Shown piece by piece: positions 47,645-59,629 of a DNA stretch of 64,000 bases. The DNA lies in contig QZLF01000004.1 of NCBI GenBank assembly GCA_016771945.1, positions 62,001 through 126,000 of the forward strand, written 5' to 3'. The notes beneath the pieces were generated by a model. It searched no databases and had not been told where the DNA came from. It was given only the letters and a program-made list of their open reading frames with translations. The translations under genes and the position numbers were made by a program. Within the stretch, counting starts at the first letter, position 1. Each line of letters starts with the position of its first letter. This DNA is from Candidatus Leucobacter sulfamidivorax (GTDB taxonomy: Bacteria; Actinomycetota; Actinomycetes; Actinomycetales; Microbacteriaceae).

Positions 47645-48207
47645 GCCGCCTGCTCTTCACCCTGATCTGGGTCACCGCGATCGCGCTCGTGCTCGCGGGG
47701 ATGTGGTGGGGCTGGCGCGCCCGCTCCCGCCGCGACGCCGAGGTGCTCGGGCAGGTGACGCCCCCCGTCGGCGAGATCCTCGAGGAGTTCCCCCGCGCCT
47801 ACTACGTCTCGACCACCCCGGTCGGCGAGCCGCTCGTCAGGGTCGCGGCTCCGGGTCTGCGCTACCGCGGGTACGCCGTGCTGACGGTCCGGGAGGACGG
47901 CGCGGTCGTGCAGGTGCGGGGCGAGCAGCCCGTCTACGTGGCGGCCTCGCAGCTGCGCGGCAGCGGCGCGGCCGGCCGACGCGTCGGCAAGGCGGTCGAG
48001 CCGGGCGGCCTCGCACTCATGGTCTGGGAGGCGGCCGGGCGCGAGCTCGAGTCGAGCTTCCGCTTCAAGGACGGCGCGGAGCAGCGGCGCTTCACCGATG
48101 TGATCGACCGGATCACGCCCGGGCAGCCCGAGGTCCCACCGGAACGGGCGGATCCCGCACCGACTCAGAACGATACTCAGCAGGACACCGAGGAAGGCAC
48201 ACGATGA
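47641..48207 (+). CDS. Conserved pyr-operon membrane protein
   Basis: 188 residues. One N-terminal helix ([21 protein letters not shown]) anchors a beta-rich domain ([47 protein letters not shown]) and a polar tail. Actinobacterial pyr operons regularly carry such a gene between pyrC and carA; its role is unknown. ATGA overlaps at both ends show it is co-translated with its neighbours. Confidence 0.85.
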   Translation: MSRLLFTLIWVTAIALVLAGMWWGWRARSRRDAEVLGQVTPPVGEILEEFPRAYYVSTTPVGEPLVRVAAPGLRYRGYAVLTVREDGAVVQVRGEQPVYVAASQLRGSGAAGRRVGKAVEPGGLALMVWEAAGRELESSFRFKDGAEQRRFTDVIDRITPGQPEVPPERADPAPTQNDTQQDTEEGTR

Positions 48208-49408
48208 CCATCACCGCTCCGCCCGCAGGCGCCGTTCCGCAGGGGCCCGCCGTGCTCGTGCTCGAGGACGGCGCCCGCTACGAGGGGCGCGCCTACGGCG
48301 CGACCGGCCGGACCCTCGGCGAGGTCGTGTTCTCCACCGGCATGACCGGCTACCAGGAGACGCTCACCGATCCCTCCTACGCCGGCCAGATCGTGCTCAT
48401 GACGGCCCCGCACATCGGCAACACCGGGGCCAACGACACCGACATGGAGTCGCGCAGGATCTGGGTCTCGGGCTTCGTCGTGCGCGATCCGGCGCGCCGC
48501 GTCTCGAACTTCCGCGCGGAGCGTTCGCTCGACGAGGACCTCGTCGCCGACGGCGTGGTGGGCATCTCGGGCGTCGACACGCGGGCGATCACGCGCCGCA
48601 TCCGCTCGGCGGGGGCGATGCGCGCCGGGGTGTTCTCGGGCGCCGACTTCGAGCTCTCCGAGGCGGATCAGCTCGAGCTCGTGCGGGGTCAGGAGCCCAT
48701 GGCGGGCAAGAACCTCTCGGGCGTGGTGACCACCCCCGAGCGCTACGAGGTCCCCGCCGCCGAGGGGGAGGAGCGGATCGGCAGGATCGCGGTGCTCGAC
48801 CTCGGGATCAAGCGGGCCACCGTGCAGTATCTGTCGCAGCACGGCTTCGACGTCGTCGTGCTCCCGTCGACCACGACGGCCGAGCAGATCCGCGCGCTCG
48901 AGCCGGACGCGCTCTTCTACTCGAACGGCCCCGGGGACCCCGCCGCCTCCGAGCAGCAGGTCGCGGTGCTGCGCGAGCTGCTGCGCGACGGCCTGCCGTA
49001 CTTCGGCATCTGCTTCGGCAACCAGCTGCTCGGCCGCGCGCTCGGCTTCGGCACCTACAAGCTGCCCTTCGGGCACCGCGGCATCAACCAGCCGGTGCTC
49101 GACAAGCGCACGGGACGCGTCGAGATCACCGCCCAGAACCACGGCTTCGCCGTGGACGCGCCCATCGAGGGCGAGCTCGAGGCCCCCGAGGGCTTCGGGC
49201 GGGTGCAGGTGAGCCACTACAGCCTCAACGACCAGGTGGTCGAGGGCCTCGAGTGCCTCGACATCCCGGCGTTCTCGGTGCAGTACCACCCCGAGGCGGC
49301 CGCGGGCCCGCACGATGCCTTCTACCTGTTCGACAGGTTTCGCCAGCTCGTGAAGAAACGCGCCTCGGCCTCGACAAGCTCGACCAGCGGCACGGAGGAG
49401 ACCCAGTA

Positions 49409-49409
<1 letters not shown>
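48204..49409 (+). CDS. carA: Carbamoyl-phosphate synthase small subunit
   Basis: 401 residues. The N-terminal CPSase small domain ([47 protein letters not shown]) is followed by the class I glutaminase domain with nucleophile Cys in [17 protein letters not shown] and the His/Glu pair in [15 protein letters not shown]. It releases ammonia from glutamine for CarB. The start has an AGGAAGG site; the stop TAA overlaps carB. Confidence 0.96.
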
Positions 49410-52704
<3,295 letters not shown>

Positions 52705-52708
<4 letters not shown>

Positions 52709-53607
52709 CGATCGCCTTCGGAGACCGGCTCGCCGCGGAGTTCGCGGCGGGCCGGCACCTCTGCGCCGGGATCGACCCCCACGCCGGCCTGCTCGCCGAG
52801 TGGGAGCTCGCCGACGACGCGGCGGGGGCCGAGCGGATGGGGCGCGACGTCGTCGCCGCCTCGGCGGGCGTCGCCGCCTGCGTGAAGCCCCAGATCGCGT
52901 TCTTCGAGCGCTTCGGCTCGGCGGGCCTCGCCGCCCTCGAGCGCGTGCTCGCCGACGCCCGCGACGCCGGCCTGATCGTGGTCGCCGACGTGAAGCGCGG
53001 CGACATCGGCACGAGCTTCGCGGCCTACGCCGAGGCCTGGCTCGCGCCCGGCTCGCCGCTCGAGAGCGACGCGATGACGGTCGTCGCGTATCAGGGCTTC
53101 GACAGCCTCGCGGGCGCGTTCGACCTCGTGCGCGCCCAGGGCAAGGGCCTCTTCGTGCTCGCGGCCACCTCGAACCCCGAGGCCCGCGAGGTGCAGCAGG
53201 CCGTGCGCGACGACGGCCGCACCGTCGCGGCGGCGATGGTCGCCGATGCGCAGCGCTTCAACGACGAGTCGCTCGCGGACGGCTCGGTTGGCAGCGGCTC
53301 CGTCGGCAGCGGCTCTGTGGGCAGCGGCTCCGTGGGCAGCGTCGGTGTCGTGCTCGGGGCGACCCTGCGGCTCGCCGAATACGGCATCGAGACCGGCGGT
53401 CTCGCGGTATCGGGCACCGCGCTCCCCGTGCTCGCCCCCGGCTTCGGCGCCCAGGGCGCCCGCATCGAGGACGCGCGGGCGATCTTCGGCGGCCTCGGCG
53501 CGGCGCTGCTCGCGAACGAGTCGCGCGGCATCCTCTCCGGCGGCCCGGCGGGTCTCGCCGGCCGGGTGCGGGCGCGGGCCGAAGCGGTGGCCGCGGCCCT
53601 CGCTTGA
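52705..53607 (+). CDS. pyrF: Orotidine-5'-phosphate decarboxylase (type 2) with repeat insert
   Basis: 300 residues. [36 protein letters not shown] and the catalytic [22 protein letters not shown] are present, matching the long type 2 enzyme. Just before the phosphate-site segment VGVVLGATL there is a tandem expansion of Gly-Ser-Val-Gly-Ser (about residues 193-212). Yields UMP. GTG 52705 overlaps the carB stop. Confidence 0.95.
53281..53340 (+). repeat. Four 15-bp tandem repeats inside pyrF
   Basis: Four consecutive 15-bp units of the form GGCTCCGTGGGCAGC, with one or two changes each, encode GSVGS four times. All changes are synonymous, so the reading frame and the amino acids are conserved. 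Confidence 0.9.
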
Positions 53608-53622
53608 ACTAGGCTGAGGGGG

Positions 53623-54549
53623 ATGAGCGAGCAGAAGCCCGCGTCCGAGCCCTCGCGGCTCGAGATGCCAGAGGTCGATCGCGCGGCGGCCAGCCGCGCC
53701 TCCGTGGCCGCCCGTCGAGCGCGCGCCGAGGTGAAGCGCCGCCTGCGCAGCGGCGAGCTCTCCCCGCTGCGGGTGCTGGTCGACGCGGAGGATCCGCTCG
53801 CCCCGGCCACCTCTCTGCGCGTGACCGAGTTCATGCAGACCTTCCCCGGCATCGGCGAGGTGGGGGCGCTGCGCCTGCTCGAACGGCTCGGCATCTCGCC
53901 GCGCAAGCGCCTCGGCGGCCTCGGCCGCTGGCAGCGCGTGCGGCTCGAGTCGTACGTGCACGAGCGGATCGGGGTCTCGGCCCGCACGGGCCGCCCCCCG
54001 CTCACCGTGCTCGCGGGGCCCACCGCCGTCGGCAAGGGCACCGTCGCGGGCTTCGTGCGCGAGAACTACCCGGAGGTGCACCTCTCGGTGTCGGCGACGA
54101 CCCGCGCGCCCCGTCCGGGCGAGCGCCACGGCGAGCACTACTACTTCGTCGACGACGAGCAGTTCGACCGCATGCTCGCGCGGGACGAGCTGCTCGAGTG
54201 GGCGACCGTGCACAACGCCTACCGCTACGGCACGCCGCGCGGGCCCGTGCTCGAGGCCGCCGACCGCGGCGACCACGTGCTGCTCGAGATCGATCTGCAG
54301 GGCGCGCGCCAGGTGCGGGCGAACATGCCGGACGCCCGCCTCGTGTTCCTCGCGCCTCCCAACTGGGACGAGCTCGTGCATCGTCTCGTCGGACGCGGCA
54401 CCGAGGGCGAGGAGGAGCGCGCGCGGCGCCTCGAGACCGCGCGGATCGAGCTCGCGGCCGCCGACGAGTTCGACGAGGTCATCGTGAACGACCGCGTGCC
54501 GCTCGCGGCCGCGCGGCTCGTCGAGCTGATGCGCGGCGATCCGAGCTGA
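53623..54549 (+). CDS. gmk: Fused mycobacterial-type integration host factor and guanylate kinase
   Basis: 308 residues. Residues 18-115 ([24 protein letters not shown]...[32 protein letters not shown]) are an mIHF-type DNA-binding module. From about residue 126 comes guanylate kinase with P-loop [31 protein letters not shown] and [27 protein letters not shown]. In mycobacteria these are two adjacent genes; here they are one frame without an internal stop. Gmk makes GDP from GMP. ATG 53623 lies 15 bases after pyrF. Confidence 0.93.
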   Translation: MSEQKPASEPSRLEMPEVDRAAASRASVAARRARAEVKRRLRSGELSPLRVLVDAEDPLAPATSLRVTEFMQTFPGIGEVGALRLLERLGISPRKRLGGLGRWQRVRLESYVHERIGVSARTGRPPLTVLAGPTAVGKGTVAGFVRENYPEVHLSVSATTRAPRPGERHGEHYYFVDDEQFDRMLARDELLEWATVHNAYRYGTPRGPVLEAADRGDHVLLEIDLQGARQVRANMPDARLVFLAPPNWDELVHRLVGRGTEGEEERARRLETARIELAAADEFDEVIVNDRVPLAAARLVELMRGDPS

Positions 54550-54588
54550 TGCACGGCGATCCGTGCCGACACGGGGTAGCGTAGTGGG

Positions 54589-55581
54589 GTGATCCCGATA
54601 CTGCTGCCGGCGCTCGACCGCGTCGCCGCCTTCGCCGAGGCGAATGATCTCAGCGAGATCGTCTCGCTCGATCCCAAGCAGTTCTGGGGCATCCCGCTCG
54701 CCCTCATCGGCGCGGCGCTCATGTCCTTCGGCGCGCAGTACCAGTCGCGCGGCCTCAACAAGGTCGCGCGCATCACGGGGCGGAGCGCGGGCTCCGGTCT
54801 TTCGTTCCAGCACATCGTGCGGCTGTTGCGCCGCCCCTCGTGGGTGGTCGGCACGCTCTTCCTCGGCCTCGCCGTGGTGTTCCAGCTCGGCTCGCTCTCG
54901 CTCTCGCCGCTCATCGTCGTGCAGCCGATCGGGGTCGTCGCCCTCGTCATCACGGCGATCCTGAACTCCCGGATGACGAAGGTGCGCCTGCCGAAGCGCG
55001 CCACGGCCTCGCTCGCCATGTGCGTCACGGGCATCGTGGTCTTCGTGACCGTGGCCGCCTTCACGGCCGCGGACCGGCCGGTGACCGACCAGAAGCTCGT
55101 CATCATCCTGGTGCTCTTCGCGGTCGTGCTCGTGGCCGCGCTGCTGCTCTTCGTGCTCTTCCGGCACCGGGCCTTCGCGCTGCTCTACATCGTCGGCTCT
55201 GGCGTGCTCTACGGCTTCGTGGCGACCTTCGCGAAGACGGTGATCGGGCGGCTGCAGCAGGGCGAGTTCGACTGGCTCACCTGGCTCTGCGTCGCCGCCC
55301 TTCTCGCCGGCGCGCTGCTCGGCATGGTGTTCGTGCAGAACGCCTACTCCTCGGGCCCGCCCGATCTCGTCATCGCGGGCCTCACGGTGATCGATCCGCT
55401 CGTCGCGATCCTCATCGGCATCGTCGTGCTGCAGGAGGCGGCGGGGGCGCCGCTGTGGGCGACCATCACCTTCGTCATCACCGGGATCGTCGCGCTGATC
55501 GGCGTGTTCGGGCTCGCGAAGTTCCACCCGCAGACGGGCAAGTCGGCGCTCGAGGAGCCGGCGCCGCAGATCGCTCGCTGA
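54589..55581 (+). CDS. DMT/NIPA-like membrane transporter
   Basis: 330 residues with about nine hydrophobic segments. It includes FWGIPLALIGAALMSFGAQYQSRGLNK, VVGTLFLGLAVVFQLGSLSLSPLIVVQPIGVVALVITAILNSR and the late GPPDLVIAGLTVIDPLVAILIGIVVLQE, a drug/metabolite-transporter-like fold close to NIPA-type proteins. The substrate is unknown. GTG 54589 lies six bases after a TAGCGT -10-like box, suggesting a separate leaderless transcript. Confidence 0.85.
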   Translation: MIPILLPALDRVAAFAEANDLSEIVSLDPKQFWGIPLALIGAALMSFGAQYQSRGLNKVARITGRSAGSGLSFQHIVRLLRRPSWVVGTLFLGLAVVFQLGSLSLSPLIVVQPIGVVALVITAILNSRMTKVRLPKRATASLAMCVTGIVVFVTVAAFTAADRPVTDQKLVIILVLFAVVLVAALLLFVLFRHRAFALLYIVGSGVLYGFVATFAKTVIGRLQQGEFDWLTWLCVAALLAGALLGMVFVQNAYSSGPPDLVIAGLTVIDPLVAILIGIVVLQEAAGAPLWATITFVITGIVALIGVFGLAKFHPQTGKSALEEPAPQIAR

Positions 55582-55591
55582 TCCTTCCCCC

Positions 55592-56239
55592 TCAGCCGCG
55601 CGGTACGTTCCGCCCGGCTCGGTAGGCCGAGACCGTCGGATCTCCCGCGATCCAGAACCGCCAGGGGAAGGCCGGACCCCCGGCCTCGCCGCTCACTCCG
55701 ACGCGCGGGCCGCTGCTCATCTCGGCTGCCGGGCCCTGCGCCGCTTCGAAGCGGAACGGCGCCGCGAAGAGGTCGCGCCCGTCGTGCTCGGGGCGGGTGA
55801 TGCCGAGCGCCGCGGCGAGGTTGCCGGGTCCGCGTGCGAGCAGATGGGGGCGGATCGGCGTCGCGGATCCCTCTCCGCGATTCGAGGCCCGCCGCGCCTG
55901 CGCGAGCTCGGCCCCCTCGATCACCTCGCCCGCCCGCAGCAGCACCCCGGAGGCCGTGCCCTCCGGCGAGCACACGAGGTTCAGAGCGAAGTGCATGCCG
56001 TAGCTGAAGTAGACGTAGGCGTGGCCGGGCGGGCCGAACATGGACGCGTTGCGCTCGGTGCGGCGGTCGCGCGAGTGCGAGCCGGCGTCATAGGGGCCCG
56101 GGGTGCCGACGCCGTGATAGGCCTCGACCTCGGTGATGCGGATCGCGACCCGCCCGTCGTCCCCCTCGGCGGCGATCGTCGCCCCGAGCAGGTGCGGCGC
56201 GACCTCCAGGGCAGAGGGCAGGAAGAGTTCGCGGCTCAC
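55592..56239 (-). CDS. DNA-3-methyladenine glycosylase (AAG/MPG family)
   Basis: 215 residues. RITEVEAYHGVGTPGPYDAGSHSRDRRTERNASMFGPPGHAYVYFSYGMHFALNLVC carries the catalytic Glu and Tyr region of the AAG fold, and VLLRAGEVIEGAELA and HLLARGPGNLAAALGI follow. It excises alkylated purines for base-excision repair. GTG 56239 is preferred for a GGGAG site; ATG 56275 would add 12 atypical residues and overlap the divergent gene. Confidence 0.92.
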   Translation of the reverse strand: MSRELFLPSALEVAPHLLGATIAAEGDDGRVAIRITEVEAYHGVGTPGPYDAGSHSRDRRTERNASMFGPPGHAYVYFSYGMHFALNLVCSPEGTASGVLLRAGEVIEGAELAQARRASNRGEGSATPIRPHLLARGPGNLAAALGITRPEHDGRDLFAAPFRFEAAQGPAAEMSSGPRVGVSGEAGGPAFPWRFWIAGDPTVSAYRAGRNVPRG

Positions 56240-56273
56240 CCCACCATTCTCCCACCGGGTGTAGTGTGTCGCC

Positions 56274-56990
56274 ATGACCCGCCGAGCCGTCGCGATCAGG
56301 CACGTCGCCTTCGAGGATCTGGGCCTTCTCGCGCCGCTGCTGGCCGAGCGCGGCTATCGGGTGCGCTACCTCGATGCCGGGGTCGACGCCATCGCGCCGG
56401 AGGGGTCGATCGACGCGGAACTGCTGGTGGTGCTGGGCGGGCCCATCGGCGTCTACGAGGAGGCGGCGTACCCCTTCCTGCGCGACGAGCTGGCCGCGAT
56501 CGGCGCCCGCCTGCGGGCGGGGCGGCCGACGCTCGGCATCTGCCTCGGCGCCCAGCTCATGGCGCGGGCCCTCGGCGCGGAGGTGGGGCCGACCGGGGCG
56601 AAGGAGATCGGGTATGCGCCGGTGACCCTCACCGAGGAGGGGAGCCGCTCGGTGCTCGCGCCTCTCGCCGGGACGCCGGTGCTGCACTGGCACGGCGACG
56701 AGTTCGCGATCCCGCTCGGTGCGCAGCGGCTGGCCGAGACGCCGGGATTCCCGAACCAGGCGTTCTCGCTCGGCGCTCGCGTTCTCGGCCTGCAGTTCCA
56801 CATCGAGGCCGAGCCCCGCCGGCTCGAGCAGTGGCTGATCGGCCACGCGCACGAGCTCGCGACGGCCGGGATCGATCCGGGGCGCATCCGCGATGACGCC
56901 GCCCGCTTCGGCCTCGCCCTGGAGGCCGCCGCCCGCGAGGTGCTCGCCGATTGGCTGGACGGCATCGACCTCGGCGGCGAACACGAGTAG
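56274..56990 (+). CDS. Class I glutamine amidotransferase (GMP synthase-like domain)
   Basis: 238 residues. It has VVLGGPIGVYEEAAYPFLRDELA, the nucleophile elbow TLGICLGAQLMARALG, and the His/Glu pair in LGLQFHIEAEP. The stand-alone GATase resembles the GMP synthase N-terminal domain, but no synthetase partner is near. TAGTGT lies seven bases before the ATG, so it may be leaderless. It is divergent from the glycosylase gene. Confidence 0.88.
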   Translation: MTRRAVAIRHVAFEDLGLLAPLLAERGYRVRYLDAGVDAIAPEGSIDAELLVVLGGPIGVYEEAAYPFLRDELAAIGARLRAGRPTLGICLGAQLMARALGAEVGPTGAKEIGYAPVTLTEEGSRSVLAPLAGTPVLHWHGDEFAIPLGAQRLAETPGFPNQAFSLGARVLGLQFHIEAEPRRLEQWLIGHAHELATAGIDPGRIRDDAARFGLALEAAAREVLADWLDGIDLGGEHE

Positions 56991-56999
56991 CTTGAGAGG

Positions 57000-57401
57000 A
57001 TGAGAGCGGTTCCCGACGACATCCTCGACTACCAGGAGCGGCTGGATCCCGAGGCCCGGCCGATCTGCGATCTCCTCCTCGCGACGATCGAACGGGAGCT
57101 GCCGGACGCGGAGCGGAAGGTGTGGCACGCGCACCCGGTCTGGTTCTTCGAGGGCAATCCGGTGGTGGGGTACGACCGCCTGAAGGCCTCGGTCCGCCTG
57201 CTGTTCTGGAGCGGCCGGTCGTTCCGGGCGGCGGGCCTGAAGCCGGAGGGGAGCTTCCAGGCGGCCGAGGCGCGGTACACGGCGCCCGGACAGGTCGACG
57301 TCGAGCTGCTCGAGCGCTGGCTCTCCGAGGCGCGGGACATTCAGTGGAACTACCGGGACATCCGCAGGAACCGGGGCCTCGTGCCGCTCCGCGGACTGTA
57401 G
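57000..57401 (+). CDS. DUF1801-type protein
   Basis: 133 residues. LDYQERLDPEARPICDLLLATIERELPDAERKVWHAHPVWFFEGNPVVGYDRLKASVRLLFWSG is typical of the DUF1801/YdhG-like fold, which also resembles iron-binding frataxin-like proteins. Biological role unknown. It lies 9 bases after the amidotransferase and 17 before the GyrI-like gene, so probably in one operon. Confidence 0.82.
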   Translation: MRAVPDDILDYQERLDPEARPICDLLLATIERELPDAERKVWHAHPVWFFEGNPVVGYDRLKASVRLLFWSGRSFRAAGLKPEGSFQAAEARYTAPGQVDVELLERWLSEARDIQWNYRDIRRNRGLVPLRGL

Positions 57402-57418
57402 CGGCGGTTCGAGCGCTC

Positions 57419-58045
57419 ATGAGCGACAAGATCGATTTCAAGCAGGCGCTGGACGCCTACCGGGCGCCGCGCGGCGACTTCCGTATCGCCCGGATCCCCG
57501 CGATGCGATACCTGATGGTCGACGGCCACGGCGACCCGAACAGCGATCCCCGCTATGCCGAGGCGCTCGAGGCGCTCTACCCCGTCGCGTACAAGCTGAA
57601 GTTCCTGAGCAAGCGGGAGCTGGGGCGGGACTACGTCGTGCCGCCGCTCGAAGGGCTCTGGTGGGCGGAGGACATGGGGTCGTTCACGGTCTCGCGCGAC
57701 AAGTCGCGCTGGGACTGGACGATGATGCTCATGGTGCCCGAGTGGCTGTCGGACGGACAGGTCGAGGAGGCGGTCCTCCAGGTCCGTGCGAAGGGCGCGC
57801 CGGCGAGGCTCGACGAGGTCAGGCTCGACACGCTCGAGGAGGGTCTGTGCGTGCAGACGCTGCACCTCGGATCGTTCGACGACGAGGGCCCGGTGCTGGA
57901 ACGGCTGCACCACGAGTTCATTCCGGCCAACGGCTTGGTGCCGACCGGCAGGCATCACGAGGTCTACTTCAGCGACTTCCGCAGGACCGCGCCCGAGAAG
58001 CTGCGCACCCTGCTGCGGCAGCCGGTCGGGAGAGCCGAGGGCTGA
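57419..58045 (+). CDS. GyrI-like small-molecule-binding domain protein
   Basis: 208 residues. RIARIPAMRYLMVDGHGDPNSDPRYAEALEALYPVAYKLKF is the start of the stand-alone GyrI-like (SRPBCC-independent, AraC effector-like) fold, and GLWWAEDMGSFTVSRDKSRWDWTMMLMVPEW is its second half. Such proteins bind small organic molecules and some hydrolyse cyclopropanoids; no ligand can be assigned. Confidence 0.88.
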   Translation: MSDKIDFKQALDAYRAPRGDFRIARIPAMRYLMVDGHGDPNSDPRYAEALEALYPVAYKLKFLSKRELGRDYVVPPLEGLWWAEDMGSFTVSRDKSRWDWTMMLMVPEWLSDGQVEEAVLQVRAKGAPARLDEVRLDTLEEGLCVQTLHLGSFDDEGPVLERLHHEFIPANGLVPTGRHHEVYFSDFRRTAPEKLRTLLRQPVGRAEG

Positions 58046-58089
58046 TCTCGGGCACGCCCGGCCGGGGGTTGCACCGGCCGGTACTCAGC

Positions 58090-58115
58090 GTTACTATCTA
58101 CTGGTAGTCAGTAAC
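58090..58115. promoter_or_regulatory. Palindromic operator of the PadR-ABC operon
   Basis: A 26-bp palindrome with arms GTTACTATCTAC and GTAGTCAGTAAC; 10 of 12 positions pair around a TG centre. It lies 22 bases before the padR start in an AT-rich patch that stands out from its surroundings. PadR-type repressors bind such sites to control themselves and the adjacent transporter. Confidence 0.65.
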
Positions 58116-58137
58116 ACTGAATAGTTGAGGGAACGCC

Positions 58138-58473
58138 GTGGCCAAGCAGATGACGGAGATGCTCAAGGGCGTGCTGGAGGGCATCGTCCTGGCGATCCTG
58201 GCCTCCCGGCCCGCCTACGGGTACGAGATCACCGCGCGACTGCGCGACCAGGGCTTCTCCGACATCGCCGAGGGGACCATCTACGCCCTGCTCGTGCGCG
58301 TGGAGCAGCGCGGCCTGGTCGATGCCCGGAAGGTGCCCTCCGAGAAGGGCCCGCCGCGCAAGGTGTACTCGCTCAACGCGCAGGGGCGCGACTACCTGGA
58401 CGAGTTCTGGAGGACCTGGGGCTTCCTCTCGGAACGGCTGGAACGGCTCCACGAAGGGGAGGGGAAGGCATGA
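58138..58473 (+). CDS. PadR-family transcriptional regulator
   Basis: 111 residues. The PadR winged helix reads LEGIVLAILASRPAYGYEITARLRDQGFSDIAEGTIYALLVRVEQRGLVDARKVPSEKGPPRKVYSLNAQGRDYL. It likely represses the downstream DUF1048/ABC genes and releases on drug binding. GTG 58138 lies 22 bases after the palindrome; the stop overlaps the next ATG. Confidence 0.93.
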   Translation: MAKQMTEMLKGVLEGIVLAILASRPAYGYEITARLRDQGFSDIAEGTIYALLVRVEQRGLVDARKVPSEKGPPRKVYSLNAQGRDYLDEFWRTWGFLSERLERLHEGEGKA

Positions 58474-58844
58474 ACCTCATCGAGAAGGTCGTCGGCGACT
58501 TCGGCGACAAGCGGCGCTGGCGGGAGTACCAGGCGCGCATCAAAGCTCTTCCTGGGCCGTACCGGAAGTCGGTCGAGGCGCTGGAGCGATACTTCATGCA
58601 CTTCGGGATGATCGCGAAGGGGGACGTCCTGGTGGCGATGGCCGAGGATCTCGTCGAGCTGTTCGAGCAGGCCGCCGCGGACGGCACGCCGGTCCGCGCG
58701 GTCGTCGGGGAGGATCCGGTGGAGTTCGCCGAGGAGTTCCTGCGGAACTACGCGGGCGGCCAGTGGATCGACAAGGAGCGGCGACGGCTGCGGGACTCGA
58801 TCGGGCACGCAGCCGAGGATGCGCCGGAGAGCGACCCGCGATGA
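58470..58844 (+). CDS. DUF1048 protein
   Basis: 124 residues: IEKVVGDFGDKRRWREYQARIKALPGPYRKSVEALERYFMHFG, then a helical segment ending FAEEFLRNYAGGQWIDKERRRL. DUF1048 proteins are small helical proteins found between PadR regulators and ABC exporters in many actinobacteria and Firmicutes; function unknown. ATGA overlaps on both sides. Confidence 0.88.
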   Translation: MNLIEKVVGDFGDKRRWREYQARIKALPGPYRKSVEALERYFMHFGMIAKGDVLVAMAEDLVELFEQAAADGTPVRAVVGEDPVEFAEEFLRNYAGGQWIDKERRRLRDSIGHAAEDAPESDPR

Positions 58845-59629
58845 CGGCGCCGATGACAGCGCCGTCGCTCGCGATCGAGGTGCGGGGCCTCAAGAAGTCG
58901 TTCAAGGAGCTGCGCGTGCTGCGCGGCGTCGACTTCGACGTCGCGCGGGGGAGCGTGTTCGCCCTGCTCGGCTCGAACGGCGCGGGCAAGACCACGCTCG
59001 TGAAGATCCTCTCCACGCTGCTCAGGGCCGACGCCGGGAGCTGCCGGGTCGACGGCTTCGACATCGATGCTCATCCCGCGGAGGTGCGGGAGTCGATCAG
59101 CCTCACCGGGCAGTTCTCCGCCGTCGACGAGATGCTGACCGGCCGGGAGAACCTCGTGCTGATGGCGAGGCTCCGTCATCAGCGGGATCCCGGCGCGGTT
59201 GCCGACCGGCTGCTGGAGCGCTTCTCGCTCGCCGAAGCGGGCGGCCGGCGGGTCGGCACCTATTCGGGCGGCATGCGCCGTCGCCTGGACATTGCGATGA
59301 GCCTGATCGGCGATCCCGCGGTGATCTTCCTCGACGAGCCGACGACGGGTCTCGACCCGCAGGCGCGCATCGAGGTCTGGCGCGCCATCGCCGCCCTCGC
59401 CAGGGGCGGCGCGACGGTGCTGCTCACGACGCAGTACCTCGAGGAGGCCGAGCAGCTGGCCGATCGCATCGCGATCCTGCACGAGGGGCGGATCATCGCG
59501 AACGGCACCCTCGACGAGCTGCAGCGGCTGCTGCCGCCGGCGAAGGTCGAGTACGTCGAGAAGCAGCCGACGCTGGAGGAGGTCTTCCTCGCCGTCGTCG
59601 GCGACGGCGGTGAAAGGGGAGCGGCATGA
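58841..59629 (+). CDS. ABC transporter ATP-binding protein (drug-exporter type)
   Basis: 262 residues. Walker A GSNGAGKTT, Q-loop TGQFSAVDEMLTGREN, signature YSGGMRRRLDIAMSL, Walker B VIFLDEPTTGLDP and the TQYLEEAEQLADRIAILHEGRI segment place it in the DrrA-like daunorubicin/ABC-2 class, with a short C-terminal domain. It powers the permease encoded next; the substrate is unknown. Confidence 0.95.
   Translation: MTAPMTAPSLAIEVRGLKKSFKELRVLRGVDFDVARGSVFALLGSNGAGKTTLVKILSTLLRADAGSCRVDGFDIDAHPAEVRESISLTGQFSAVDEMLTGRENLVLMARLRHQRDPGAVADRLLERFSLAEAGGRRVGTYSGGMRRRLDIAMSLIGDPAVIFLDEPTTGLDPQARIEVWRAIAALARGGATVLLTTQYLEEAEQLADRIAILHEGRIIANGTLDELQRLLPPAKVEYVEKQPTLEEVFLAVVGDGGERGAA

Noticed and set aside
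53281-53340. Possible CRISPR or VNTR locus
   Set aside because: Contiguous 15-bp coding repeats with synonymous changes only; they are part of pyrF.
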